Of a stretch of 64,000 nt of DNA, positions 49,290-58,145 are shown piece by piece. Numbering within the stretch: position 1 is the stretch's first letter; every line of letters begins with the position of its first letter. The stretch spans positions 1-64,000 of the forward strand of contig NZ_MULI01000031.1 of NCBI RefSeq assembly GCF_002939385.1. The letters run 5' to 3'. Source of the DNA: Streptomyces sp. MH60. Lineage in GTDB: Bacteria > Actinomycetota > Actinomycetes > Streptomycetales > Streptomycetaceae. A program made the translations under genes and the position numbers. The notes under the pieces are model-generated. The model was not told where the DNA came from and searched no databases. It saw only the letters and a list, made by a program, of their open reading frames with translations.

Positions 49290-49739
49290 ATGGCCATGAC
49301 CTCCCCCCGCTCCACTTATGGCGGCGGCTACTACTCCGCCTCCTTCCCGGACACCCCGATCTACGACTCGCTCGTGGCCGAACGGGGCACACCGCAGATC
49401 GCCCCGATCCGGGTCCCCGCCGCGTACGACATGCCGAGCAGCAACCACCTGCCCGCGCTGCCGTCCGCTCTGCCCGCCCTGCCGGCGGGCCCCTCGCAGC
49501 CCTCCTACGGATATGCGCAGCAGGCCCCGCAGCCCGCCCCGCTGCAGCAGGCCCCCGCCGCGTACATCCCGCACCAGGCGTCCGCGCCACGCGGATACCC
49601 GGGCCCCCAGCAGCCGCAGCAGCCCCGCCCGGCCGCGCCCGGCCCCGCGGGGTACGAGGCGATGCGCCCCGCGGCTCCCCGGCCGGCCCCCGCGCCGTAC
49701 CAGGATCCGTACAACCAGCAGCAGTACCGCGGCTACTGA
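49290..49739 (+). CDS. Pro/Gln-rich hypothetical protein (DUF6643-like)
   Basis: This 149-residue protein starts with a conserved-looking segment (TSPRSTYGGGYYSASFPDTP, then IYDSLVAERGTPQIAPIRVP). The rest is disordered and rich in Pro, Ala, Gln and Tyr (QPQQPRPAAPGPAGYEAMRP), ending NQQQYRGY. Proteins of this type are found across Streptomyces and have no known role. TAACTT lies just before ATGGCCATG, so the mRNA may have a very short leader. It is divergent from the TerD gene by about 280 bases, a region with an imperfect GC hairpin near 49105-49165. Confidence 0.8.
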   Translation: MAMTSPRSTYGGGYYSASFPDTPIYDSLVAERGTPQIAPIRVPAAYDMPSSNHLPALPSALPALPAGPSQPSYGYAQQAPQPAPLQQAPAAYIPHQASAPRGYPGPQQPQQPRPAAPGPAGYEAMRPAAPRPAPAPYQDPYNQQQYRGY

Positions 49740-49781
49740 GCCGTCCTGGGGGTTGTCGGTGCCACCTGGCACGATGACCCC

Positions 49782-50609
49782 ATGGGGTACGCGCGACTGC
49801 GGTCGATCCACGTTCATCCGGTCAAGGCGTTCCGGAGCCTGTCGCTCCAGGAAGCCGTGGTGGAGCCCTGGGGGCCGGCCGGAGACCGACGCTGGATGCT
49901 GATCGACGACGGGGGAAAGGTCGTCACGCAACGCGGGCAGCCGCGCCTCGCCCTGGCCGCCGCCGAGCTTCTGCCCGGCGGCGGCGTACGGCTGTCCGCG
50001 CCCGGCATGCCACCGCTCACGGTGCCCGTCCCGCGCGCGCCGGGCACCGTGACGGTGCGGATCTTCCGGGACAAGGTCGAGGCACTGCCCGCCGAGGACG
50101 AGGCCGCGCACGCCTGGTGCAGCGCGCTGCTCGGAGCCGACGTCCGGCTGGTGCACCTGGACGACCCCGCCGGCCGCCGCCCCGTGGACCCGGAGTACGC
50201 GCTGCCGGGCGAGACCGTCTCCTTCGCGGACGGCTTCCCGCTGCTGCTGACCACCACCGCCTCGCTCGACGCCCTCAACTCCCTGATCGCGCGCGGCGAG
50301 CACGCGGACGAGGGCCCGCTGCCCATGAACCGCTTCCGGCCGAACCTGGTCGTCTCCGGCACCGAGCCCTGGGCCGAGGACCGCTGGTCGCGCGTTGCCG
50401 TCGGCGAGGTCGTCCTGCGGGTCGCCAAGCCGTGCGGGCGGTGTGTCGTGACGACCACCGACCAGGGCACCGCGGACCGCGGCGTCGAGCCCCTGCACAG
50501 CCTCGGCCGGCACCGACGCGTCGACGGCCAACTGGTGTTCGGGCAGAACCTGGTCCCCCTCGGCCGCGGCACGGTCCGGGTGGGTGACCCGGTGCGGATC
50601 ATCGAGTGA
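49782..50609 (+). CDS. MOSC domain protein (MOSC N-terminal beta-barrel type)
   Basis: This 275-residue protein has the MOSC_N beta-barrel (LRSIHVHPVKAFRSLSLQEA, GDRRWMLIDDGGKVVTQR) followed by the MOSC domain with the conserved Cys in KPCGRCVVTTTDQGT. The family binds the molybdenum cofactor or transfers sulfur, and includes amidoxime-reducing relatives. FADGFPLLLTTTASLDALN and MNRFRPNLVVSG are further hallmarks. The ATG at 49782 is 42 bases after the preceding stop. It appears to be a stand-alone gene; an electron donor is not adjacent. Confidence 0.92.
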   Translation: MGYARLRSIHVHPVKAFRSLSLQEAVVEPWGPAGDRRWMLIDDGGKVVTQRGQPRLALAAAELLPGGGVRLSAPGMPPLTVPVPRAPGTVTVRIFRDKVEALPAEDEAAHAWCSALLGADVRLVHLDDPAGRRPVDPEYALPGETVSFADGFPLLLTTTASLDALNSLIARGEHADEGPLPMNRFRPNLVVSGTEPWAEDRWSRVAVGEVVLRVAKPCGRCVVTTTDQGTADRGVEPLHSLGRHRRVDGQLVFGQNLVPLGRGTVRVGDPVRIIE

Positions 50610-50823
50610 GGTGCGGCCGCCCGCCCGGACCGCGCGCCGGTTCCGGACAAACGGCCCGGTAACGGGAACCCGGTGCGGGGTCCGCGCGTTGGGCTTGGTG
50701 AGAGGTTCATGAGAACCGGCCGTGACGGGCCGAGCGGGGACGGCGCCCCCGCGGTCCGGTCCGCCCGGGATCCCTGTGAACGGCTCGACGGGGGGTGGAG
50801 CGGAGCGGGAAGGGGGTGCGTGC

Positions 50824-51432
50824 GTGCGGGCGATCAGAGGTCTGTGGCGTTGGCGTGGCAATCCGCTGTGCCGCACGAGCGACCTGGCCGAGGCATGGGT
50901 GGCCCTGACGGCGCTGCTGCTGATCGTGTTCGTGGCGCCCCTGATCGGCGTGCTCGTGGGCAGTGCGGCGCAGAGCGCCCTGCAGCGGTCGGTGCGCGAA
51001 CAGCACGAGGCGCGGCACCGGGTGACGGCCACCGTGGTCCGGGCCCTGGAGCGTTCGCCCCTGACCGTCGACCCCGAGGGTGCCTCCTCCGGCGAAGAGC
51101 TGCGCAGCCGCGTCCTCGCCGCCTGGTCCGGGCCGGACGGCTCGCGGCACGAGGGGCCCGTCCTGGTGGGCATCGACCGCCCGGACAGCGGCGACCGGTT
51201 CGCGATGTGGACGGACGCGCGGGGCCGTGAGGTGGCCCGCCCGCTGGACTCCGCGACCGCGGCCACGCACGCCGTGCTCGCCGGGATCGGCACCGCGGTG
51301 GCGACGGCGGCCCTGGTGGAGGCCGCCCGGCGGATCGTGGTCTGGCGCCTGGTCCGCCGCCGGTACGCACGCCTGGAGCAGGAGTGGGAGCGGGCGGGAC
51401 CGGACTGGGGCAGGACCGGAGCGGGCAGTTGA
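50824..51432 (+). CDS. Two-helix membrane protein (Rv1733c-like)
   Basis: This 202-residue protein has one helix near the N terminus (AWVALTALLLIVFVAPLIGV), an extracytoplasmic loop of about 110 residues rich in charged groups, and a second helix (AVLAGIGTAVATAALVEAAR), then a basic tail. The opening RAIRGLWRWRGNPLCRTSDL is shared by Streptomyces relatives of mycobacterial Rv1733c, a membrane protein of unknown function. The GTG at 50824 has GGGAAGGGGG at good spacing. It is a single gene. Confidence 0.75.
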   Translation: MRAIRGLWRWRGNPLCRTSDLAEAWVALTALLLIVFVAPLIGVLVGSAAQSALQRSVREQHEARHRVTATVVRALERSPLTVDPEGASSGEELRSRVLAAWSGPDGSRHEGPVLVGIDRPDSGDRFAMWTDARGREVARPLDSATAATHAVLAGIGTAVATAALVEAARRIVVWRLVRRRYARLEQEWERAGPDWGRTGAGS

Positions 51433-51540
51433 CGGGCTTCGGGCTCCGGTCAACTCACCACCTGCGCGCACGCTACGGTGGACCGGCCGAACCGAATCGG
51501 CGACGACCCGCGTACGACGAGGTGGGGGCACAGCAACGCC

Positions 51541-53979
51541 ATGGCACAGGGCACGGTCCAGGTGACGCACACCGGCACCTCGCGGTGGCGGCGCCGCACG
51601 GGTGAGTACGCATCGCTCGCCGCCGCCCTGGAGGCCGCGGCCGACGGTGACGTCCTCACCGTCGCCCCCGGGACCTACCGGGAGAACCTCGTCCTCCAGC
51701 GGGCGGTGACCCTGCGCGGGCCCGAGGGTGTCCAGGGTTCGGTCCGGATCGCGCCCGCCGACGGTGTCCCGCTGACCGTGCGCGCCTCGGCGGTGATCCA
51801 GGACCTGCACGTCGAGGGCCAGGACGCGGCGGCGCCCGCGGTGCTGGTGGAGGACGGCACGCCGGAGCTGCTGGGCCTCCGGGTCGTCGCGCGTTCCGCC
51901 TCCGGGATAGAGGTGCGCGGCAGCGCGCGTCCCACGGTGCGGCGCTGCACCGTCGACAACCCGGCCGGTGTCGGCATCGCCGTCCTGGACGGCGGGGGCG
52001 GCGTGTTCGAGGAGTGCGAGGTCGTCGCGGCCGGTCAGGCGGGCGTCGCGGTACGCTCCGGCGCCCACCCCCGGCTGGAGCGCTGCCGGGTCCACCACGC
52101 GGCGGGTTCCGGACTGACGGCGACCGGCGAGGGCTCCGCCCTCGAGGCCGTGGGCTGCGAGGTCTACGAGGTCCGCGGCAGCGGCGTGCAGGTGACCGGC
52201 CGGGCCACGGCCCACCTGACCGACTGCGACGTGCACCGCACCACCGGCGACGGCATCACGCTGGACACGGACGCCGTGCTCACCCTGGCCGACTGCCGTA
52301 TCCACGACATCCCGGAGAACGCGGTCGACCTCAGGTCCCGCTCGGTGCTCACCCTGACCCGCACCAGCGTGCGGCAGTTCGGGCGCAACGGCCTGTCGGT
52401 GTGGGACCCGGGCACGCGCGTGGACGCCAACCAGTGCGAGATCTTCGACAGCACCGGCGACTACCCGGCGGTCTGGGTCAGCGACGGCGCCACCGCGGTG
52501 CTCGACTCCTGCCGGGTGCACGACGTGCCGGACGCGCTGTTCGTCCTGGACCGCGGCTCGCGCGTGGACGTCGTCGACAGCGACCTCTCCCAGGTGCGCA
52601 ACACCGCGGTGTCGGTGAGCGACGGCGCCACCGCGCAGCTCGACGACTGCCGCATCCGGGACGCCGCCACCGGCGCGTGGTTCCGCGACCACGGCAGCGG
52701 CGGCACCCTGAACAACTGCACCCTGGACGGCAATCGCACCGGTGTGATCGTCACCAAGGGCGCCGACCCCACCATCGAGCGCTGCACCGTCGACTCCCCC
52801 TCCGAGGCGGGTGTCTACGTGTCGGCCGGGGGCCGCGGCAGCTTCCTGAACTGCCGGGTCACCGGCAGCGCCGGTTACGGCTTCCATGTGATCGACGGCT
52901 GTCGTACGACGCTGAAGAAGTGCCGCACGGAGCGGTGCGCGCGCGGCGGGTACGAGTTCGCGGACGGCGGCCCCGACACGGCGTACGACTCCGGGCCGCT
53001 CGTCGAGGACTGCACCAGTGACGAGAGCACCTCTCTGACGTCACCCGCCGCGCCCGAGCCGGTGGTGCAGACGACGGCCCAGTCCCCCGGGCTGCTGGGC
53101 TCGATCCCCGGGCAGCGCACCACGGAGCAGGAGCCGCTGATCGCGGGCACCGCCCCCCAGGAGCCGGCGCGGACCTCGAAGGCCGTACTGGGCGAACTGG
53201 ACGCCTTGGTCGGCCTGGACAGCGTCAAGCGCGAGGTGCGCGCGCTCACCGACATGATCGAGGTGGGCCGGCGCCGGCAGCGGGCGGGTCTGAAGGCGGC
53301 GTCGGTCAAGCGGCACCTGGTCTTCACCGGCTCCCCGGGCACCGGCAAGACGACGGTCGCCCGGCTGTACGGCGAGATCCTCGCCTCGCTCGGCGTGCTG
53401 GACAAGGGCCACCTGGTCGAGGTGTCCCGGGTGGACCTGGTCGGCGAGCACATCGGCTCCACGGCGATCCGCACCCAGGAGGCGTTCCAGCGGGCGCACG
53501 GCGGCGTGCTGTTCATCGACGAGGCGTACGCGCTCTCCCCCGAGGACGCGGGCCGGGACTTCGGCAAGGAGGCCATCGACACACTGGTCAAGCTGATGGA
53601 GGACCAGCGGGAGGCCGTCGTCGTGATCGTCGCGGGGTACACGGCGGAGATGGAGCGTTTCCTGTCCGTCAACCCCGGTGTGGCGTCTCGGTTCTCACGG
53701 ACCATCACCTTCGGCGACTACGGCCCGGGGGAGCTGCTGCGGATCGTGGAGCAGCAGGCGGACGAGCACGAGTACCGGCTGGCGCCGGGCACGGCCGAGG
53801 CGCTGACGAAGTACTTCACGGAGATTCCGAAGGGCCCGGCCTTCGGCAACGGCCGCACCGCCCGCCAGACCTTCGAGGCGATGGTGGAGCGGCACGCGAG
53901 CCGGGTCGCCCAGCTGCCCGACCCCAGCACGGACGACCTGACCCTGCTGTACCCCGAGGACCTGCCCGAACTGCCGTAG
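51541..53979 (+). CDS. Parallel beta-helix and AAA+ ATPase (CbxX/CfxQ type) fusion
   Basis: The first 500 or so of the 812 residues are a right-handed parallel beta-helix. Repeats of about 23 residues can be followed (GTPELLGLRVVARSASGIEV, HPRLERCRVHHAAGSGL, ATAHLTDCDVHRTTGDGI and many more). After a linker comes a CbxX/CfxQ-type AAA+ domain: Walker A VFTGSPGTGKTTVARL near residue 600, Walker B GGVLFIDEAYALSP, sensor 1 region VIVAGYTAEMERF and the arginine finger in NPGVASRFSRTI. This ATPase type also occurs in EccA of ESX secretion. The ATG at 51541 is the best start, although the purine-rich site is 14 bases away. Remodelling of a large complex is inferred. Confidence 0.9.
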   Translation: MAQGTVQVTHTGTSRWRRRTGEYASLAAALEAAADGDVLTVAPGTYRENLVLQRAVTLRGPEGVQGSVRIAPADGVPLTVRASAVIQDLHVEGQDAAAPAVLVEDGTPELLGLRVVARSASGIEVRGSARPTVRRCTVDNPAGVGIAVLDGGGGVFEECEVVAAGQAGVAVRSGAHPRLERCRVHHAAGSGLTATGEGSALEAVGCEVYEVRGSGVQVTGRATAHLTDCDVHRTTGDGITLDTDAVLTLADCRIHDIPENAVDLRSRSVLTLTRTSVRQFGRNGLSVWDPGTRVDANQCEIFDSTGDYPAVWVSDGATAVLDSCRVHDVPDALFVLDRGSRVDVVDSDLSQVRNTAVSVSDGATAQLDDCRIRDAATGAWFRDHGSGGTLNNCTLDGNRTGVIVTKGADPTIERCTVDSPSEAGVYVSAGGRGSFLNCRVTGSAGYGFHVIDGCRTTLKKCRTERCARGGYEFADGGPDTAYDSGPLVEDCTSDESTSLTSPAAPEPVVQTTAQSPGLLGSIPGQRTTEQEPLIAGTAPQEPARTSKAVLGELDALVGLDSVKREVRALTDMIEVGRRRQRAGLKAASVKRHLVFTGSPGTGKTTVARLYGEILASLGVLDKGHLVEVSRVDLVGEHIGSTAIRTQEAFQRAHGGVLFIDEAYALSPEDAGRDFGKEAIDTLVKLMEDQREAVVVIVAGYTAEMERFLSVNPGVASRFSRTITFGDYGPGELLRIVEQQADEHEYRLAPGTAEALTKYFTEIPKGPAFGNGRTARQTFEAMVERHASRVAQLPDPSTDDLTLLYPEDLPELP

Positions 53980-53998
53980 CGGAGCCGGAGTCCGGGCC

Positions 53999-56356
53999 TC
54001 AGCATTCCTCCGTCGCGTCGTCCGCCGCCGGGACGGACGCCGCCGCGCCGCCCGTGTGGCGCGGTGCCGGTACCTCCGGTCGCAGCCGGCCCAGCAGCCG
54101 TCCGCGTTCCTCGGCGAAGGCCGGGTCCGCCTGGTAGTCGGAGTGGCCGAGGACCGGTGCCGGCAGCGGGTGGAGTTCGGTCCGGCCGTACGTCAGCGGG
54201 TCCTTGAGGGGCGCGCGGTCCACCGCGGGGCCGGCGTCGCCGGGCAGTCGCATCGGGCCGCCGATGGGATCGGTGCGCCGGTAGAGGTTGCGCCAGCAGT
54301 CGACCTCCTCGTGCAGCGAGGCGAGCGCTTCGGGACCGAAGTGGGCCGGGAACCAGCGGCCGTACAGCCGCTCCAGCGGGGAGCCGTAGGTGAGCAGGGC
54401 GACCCGCTTGCGGGCGGACGGTTCGAGTTGCCAGGACGCGGCGGCGGCGAGGACGCTGCCCTGCGAGTGCCCGGAGATGACCAGCCGGCCGCCGGTGGCG
54501 CGGGTCCAGGTCGCCATCCGCCAGGTCAGGTCGGGCACCGCGCGCTCGGCGTAGCACGGCGGCGCGAAGGGGTGCGCGGCGCGCGGCCAGAAGGTGCCGA
54601 CGTCCCACAGTATGCCGATGGTGCGCCGCGCGGAGGCGTCCTTGTAGGCGCGCCTGCCCCAGGTGACGAACAGTATGAAGCCGAGGCCGATCAGCCAGGA
54701 GCCCAGCTCCTGCGCGGTCTGCGCGGCCCCCTGGACGACGGCGTACGTCCCCCGCGCGGCCTCCCCCGGCACCTTCTCGGTCGTCAGGGCGCCCGCCAGG
54801 GCTCCGGCGCCCAGGAGCAGGGTGGCGGCGGAGGTGATGGCGACGAGGAGGGGCGCCCGGTCGGTGAGCGTGGCCGTGGCGCGGGTGAGGGCGATGCGCC
54901 GGGTGCGCCCCGGGTCTCCGGTCTCCCCCGGGTGGTCGCGTTCCACTGCGTCCCGTTCCGCGCGGGCCAGGCGCAGGGTGTGCCAGGCGAGCACCGCGCA
55001 CATCAGCAGCACGACGACCAGCAGCGGCGGGATGACGGACGCCTGCCAGGTCAGCAGGACGGGCGGTCCGTCGAGGAAGGTGCCGGTGCCGTCCAGCCAG
55101 TCGGAGACACGCTGGGAGACGCCGCCGGACATGACCCCGCCCAGCGCGCAGGCCAGCATGGCGACGGCGGGACCGCCCAGGCCCCGGATCGCGGCGCGGG
55201 CGTCGGGGCGGCTGCGGTGGAGCAGGTGGGCGACCACGGCCAGCGCGATGACCAGCAGCCCCTGCACCAGGGCGATGCCGCCGAAGGCCGTGTCACCGGC
55301 CAGCCGGCCCTCCGACGTCCATGCCGGGCGGGCCCAGCCGCCGTACAGCAGGGCGAGGAGGAGCAGGAGGAGGGCGGCGAGCGGCAGACGGCGTACGAGG
55401 TGCTCGTCGAGCCGACGGTCGAGGCGGCACTCGCTGCGGCCCCGGCGGCACACCACCGCGACCACGGCGACGGCCCCCGCGGCCAGGGCCCCCAGCAGCA
55501 CCCATCCGAGCGTGTCGAGCAGCGCGGGCCCGCCCGGCCGGCGGTCGAACCGGGCCGCCGGAACGGCTGCTCCCACGGCGACGGTGAGCAGCCCGGCGGC
55601 GGTGTGCGCGCCGCGCAGCCGGGCCACCAGGCGGCGTCCGTACCAGAACCCGGGGCGGCCGAGCGCGGCGTGGCGGGGGTCCTCCTCGGGGTCGGCCTCG
55701 CGGTCCAACGGCTGCTGGGACTCGTACGCCCGCCAGGTACGCAGCGACAGGTACCAGAGCAGCCCGGTGAGTGCGGCGGGCACCGCGGCCGCGAGGGCGA
55801 GCCTGCGGCCCGGCGTGCTCCACCAGCCGCCGTCGGACATCACCGGCGACAGGAAGCCCAGCCAGCTGTGCCGCTCGGCGCACGCGCGCGTGCCCGCGCA
55901 CTGCCAGGCCACGAGGTCGAGGGCGACCTCGCAGGCGGCGGCGACGAGGAGCACCGTCAGGGTGAGGGCCGCGAGCCGCAGCAGCAGCCCGTAGAGGCGG
56001 ACCGTGCGGATCCGGCCGTGGGCGGCGGGCCGCATCCAGTGGGCGATGTTGACCACCATGAAGGGCAGGAGCAGCAGCCACAGGGCGCGGGTGCCGTTGC
56101 CGGAGGTGAGGTTGCACCAGACGTAGGCCTCGGGCACCGGCCGGCCCCGGTAGTCCTCGGGGCGGGACTCGGCGTCGGCGTCCTCGGTGCGCCGGAAGAC
56201 GGCCGCGACGTGGTCGCCGGTGATCCGCACGGTCCGCGGGTCGTCCAGCATCTCGGCGGGTGTCGTCCCGCCCACTCCGTGGACCAGGAGTTCCAGGGCG
56301 GTGCCGCTTCTCGCGTCGGTCCCGCCCGTCCCGGCCCGTTCCTGCGCCTTCTTCAC
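53999..56356 (-). CDS. Multi-membrane serine hydrolase-like protein
   Basis: This 785-residue protein opens with an alpha/beta hydrolase first strand (LELLVHGVGGTTPAEML), then carries about eight to ten transmembrane helices (LLLRLAALTLTVLLVAAACE and others). It ends with a second hydrolase part that holds the nucleophile elbow LVISGHSQGSVLAAAASW and LLTYGSPLERLYGRW. The hydrolase fold therefore seems split around a membrane insert. A late HPLPAPVLGHSDYQAD could give the catalytic His. The GTG at 56356 follows GGGGGAG. It is converging with the beta-helix/AAA gene by 19 bases. A lipase role is inference; no close named family is recognised. Confidence 0.75.
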   Translation of the reverse strand: MKKAQERAGTGGTDARSGTALELLVHGVGGTTPAEMLDDPRTVRITGDHVAAVFRRTEDADAESRPEDYRGRPVPEAYVWCNLTSGNGTRALWLLLLPFMVVNIAHWMRPAAHGRIRTVRLYGLLLRLAALTLTVLLVAAACEVALDLVAWQCAGTRACAERHSWLGFLSPVMSDGGWWSTPGRRLALAAAVPAALTGLLWYLSLRTWRAYESQQPLDREADPEEDPRHAALGRPGFWYGRRLVARLRGAHTAAGLLTVAVGAAVPAARFDRRPGGPALLDTLGWVLLGALAAGAVAVVAVVCRRGRSECRLDRRLDEHLVRRLPLAALLLLLLALLYGGWARPAWTSEGRLAGDTAFGGIALVQGLLVIALAVVAHLLHRSRPDARAAIRGLGGPAVAMLACALGGVMSGGVSQRVSDWLDGTGTFLDGPPVLLTWQASVIPPLLVVVLLMCAVLAWHTLRLARAERDAVERDHPGETGDPGRTRRIALTRATATLTDRAPLLVAITSAATLLLGAGALAGALTTEKVPGEAARGTYAVVQGAAQTAQELGSWLIGLGFILFVTWGRRAYKDASARRTIGILWDVGTFWPRAAHPFAPPCYAERAVPDLTWRMATWTRATGGRLVISGHSQGSVLAAAASWQLEPSARKRVALLTYGSPLERLYGRWFPAHFGPEALASLHEEVDCWRNLYRRTDPIGGPMRLPGDAGPAVDRAPLKDPLTYGRTELHPLPAPVLGHSDYQADPAFAEERGRLLGRLRPEVPAPRHTGGAAASVPAADDATEEC

Positions 56357-56610
56357 TGTCCGCACTCCCCCGTGACGCGCCGTCGGCCGTGTCCGTGCGG
56401 GCACAGGATCTCCCGTCCGCGGGCGTCGTACACCCCTGGGCACGGAATCTCCCCGATCCGTGTGACCGGTGACGCCGGGCGGGCGGTGACGCGGGCCGTG
56501 GCGGGGCGTGCGAGGATGGGACGTCCGCGCACGGGTGCGGGGAGAAGTCCTCATCAGAGCGAGTGCGGCGGCGTGTCGGACGGTTTTGCGGCGAAAGGAC
56601 CGAAGCGTAC

Positions 56611-57435
56611 GTGAGTGAGAATCCGAACCTCCTCGCGGAGCAGCGGCGCGCCCTGATCCTCGACGAGGTGCGCCGCCGGGGCGGTGTCCGGGTCAACGAG
56701 CTGACCCGCAAGCTCGGCGTGTCGGACATGACGGTCCGCCGCGACCTCGACGCGCTGTCCCGGCAGGGTGTGCTGGAGAAGGTGCACGGCGGAGCGGTCC
56801 CGGTGGCGGAGGCGAGCACCCACGAACCGGGGTTCGAGGCCAAGTCGGGTCTGGAGCCGACGGCCAAGGAGGACATCGCGCGGGCCGCCGCGGAGCTGGT
56901 CGCGCCCGGCGCCGCGATCGCCCTGTCGGGCGGTACGACGACGTACGCGCTGGCGCACCGGCTGGTGGACGTGCCGGATCTGACGGTGGTCACCAACTCG
57001 GTGCGGGTGGCCGACGTGTTCCACGTGGCGCAGCGCACCTCGGGGGCGCGGCAGGGCGGGGCGACGGTGGTGCTCACCGGCGGTGTGCGCACGCCCTCCG
57101 ACTCGCTGGTGGGCCCGGTCGCCGACCAGGCGATCGCGACGCTCCACTTCGACCTGCTGTTCCTGGGCGTGCACGGGATATCGGCCGAGGCCGGCCTGTC
57201 CACGCCGAACCTCGCGGAGGCCGAGACGAACCGGCGCCTGGTGCAGTCGGCACGGCGTGTCGTGGTGGTCGCGGACCACACCAAGTGGGGTGTCGTGGGA
57301 CTGAGTTCGTTCGCCGCGTTGGAGCAGGTGGACACGCTCGTGACCGACTCGGGCCTGTCGGCGCAGGCCCGCGCGGAGGTCGGTGAGCTCCTCGGGCTGG
57401 TCGTGGTGGGCGAGCCGGAGCCCGCGGCGGACTGA
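56611..57435 (+). CDS. DeoR/GlpR family transcription regulator
   Basis: This 274-residue regulator has the DeoR helix-turn-helix (AEQRRALILDEVRRRGGVRV, VSDMTVRRDLDALSRQGVLE, then KVHGGAV) and the C-terminal sugar-phosphate sensor domain with IALSGGTTTYALAHRL, VVTNSVRVADV and VVVADHTKWG. These proteins repress sugar catabolism genes until a phosphorylated sugar binds. No sugar operon is adjacent, so the target may be distant. The GTG at 56611 (VSENPNLL) is preceded by AAAGGA at slightly long spacing. Confidence 0.92.
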   Translation: MSENPNLLAEQRRALILDEVRRRGGVRVNELTRKLGVSDMTVRRDLDALSRQGVLEKVHGGAVPVAEASTHEPGFEAKSGLEPTAKEDIARAAAELVAPGAAIALSGGTTTYALAHRLVDVPDLTVVTNSVRVADVFHVAQRTSGARQGGATVVLTGGVRTPSDSLVGPVADQAIATLHFDLLFLGVHGISAEAGLSTPNLAEAETNRRLVQSARRVVVVADHTKWGVVGLSSFAALEQVDTLVTDSGLSAQARAEVGELLGLVVVGEPEPAAD

Positions 57436-57596
57436 CGCCGGCGCCGGCGTGCGCGGGAGCCCCTGCCGTGCGAGGCGCCGGGCGGGAGCCCGCCTCCGGG
57501 CGCCCGCCCCGCTGACACCCGGCGCGCCCGGGTCTATCGTGGCGCCACCCGGCCGATCGTCCGCCAGGCGCGGCTTCGTACAAGGGGGTTGTGTCC

Positions 57597-58070
57597 ATGG
57601 TTCGCCGTCTGCGTCCGGTGGGTCTCGACTTCGTCGAGACGGCGCCGGTACGCCTGGTCTTCGCGCGGGAGATCGCCGCCGCTCCGGACGCCGTCTTCCG
57701 CGCCCTGGCCGAGGACGTGCCCGGCTGGACCGCGTGGTTCTCGGCGGTGACGTTCGCGCGGCCCATCGGTGAGGGCGCGGGGCGCGAGATCCGGCTCAGG
57801 GGCGGTACGCGTTTCGTGGAGACGGTGCTGGCGGCCGAGCGGCCCGAGGTGTACGCCTACCGCGTCGACGTCACCAACGCGCCGGGCGCCCGCGCCATGC
57901 TGGAGGAGTGGCGGCTGACGCCTGCCGGTACCGGGACGCGGGTGCGGTGGACGTTGGCGGCGGACGGTACGGCGCCGTTCCGCTTCGTGCTGGACCGGGC
58001 GCGTCCGGGGCTGGGGCGGGCCTTCCGGGGCGCCGTGACGTCGCTGGACCGGCGGCTGCGGCGCCCGTAG
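57597..58070 (+). CDS. SRPBCC family protein (polyketide cyclase/START-like)
   Basis: This 157-residue protein has the SRPBCC/START-like fold: VFAREIAAAPDAVFRALAED, GWTAWFSAVTFARPIGEGAG, GGTRFVETVLAAERPEVYAY and the closing helix FRGAVTSLDRRLRRP. Members bind a hydrophobic ligand; no function is known for this one. The ATG at 57597 has AAGGGGG at good spacing; a GTG two codons earlier is possible. Its stop is 4 bases before the tandem repeat. Confidence 0.85.
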   Translation: MVRRLRPVGLDFVETAPVRLVFAREIAAAPDAVFRALAEDVPGWTAWFSAVTFARPIGEGAGREIRLRGGTRFVETVLAAERPEVYAYRVDVTNAPGARAMLEEWRLTPAGTGTRVRWTLAADGTAPFRFVLDRARPGLGRAFRGAVTSLDRRLRRP

Positions 58071-58073
58071 CCC

Positions 58074-58142
58074 GGCGACCGGCGACGGCGACAGGCGACC
58101 GGCGACCGGCGACCGGCGACCGGCGACCGGCGACCGGCGACC
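58074..58142. repeat. Heptanucleotide tandem repeat (GGCGACC)
   Basis: About ten units of GGCGACC lie in a row, seven of them perfect and uninterrupted at 58094-58142. The copies at 58081-58093 carry a 1-base deletion and a C-to-A change. The array fills the gap between two convergent genes, 3 bases from each stop codon or nearly so. Confidence 0.95.
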
Positions 58143-58145
58143 GGC

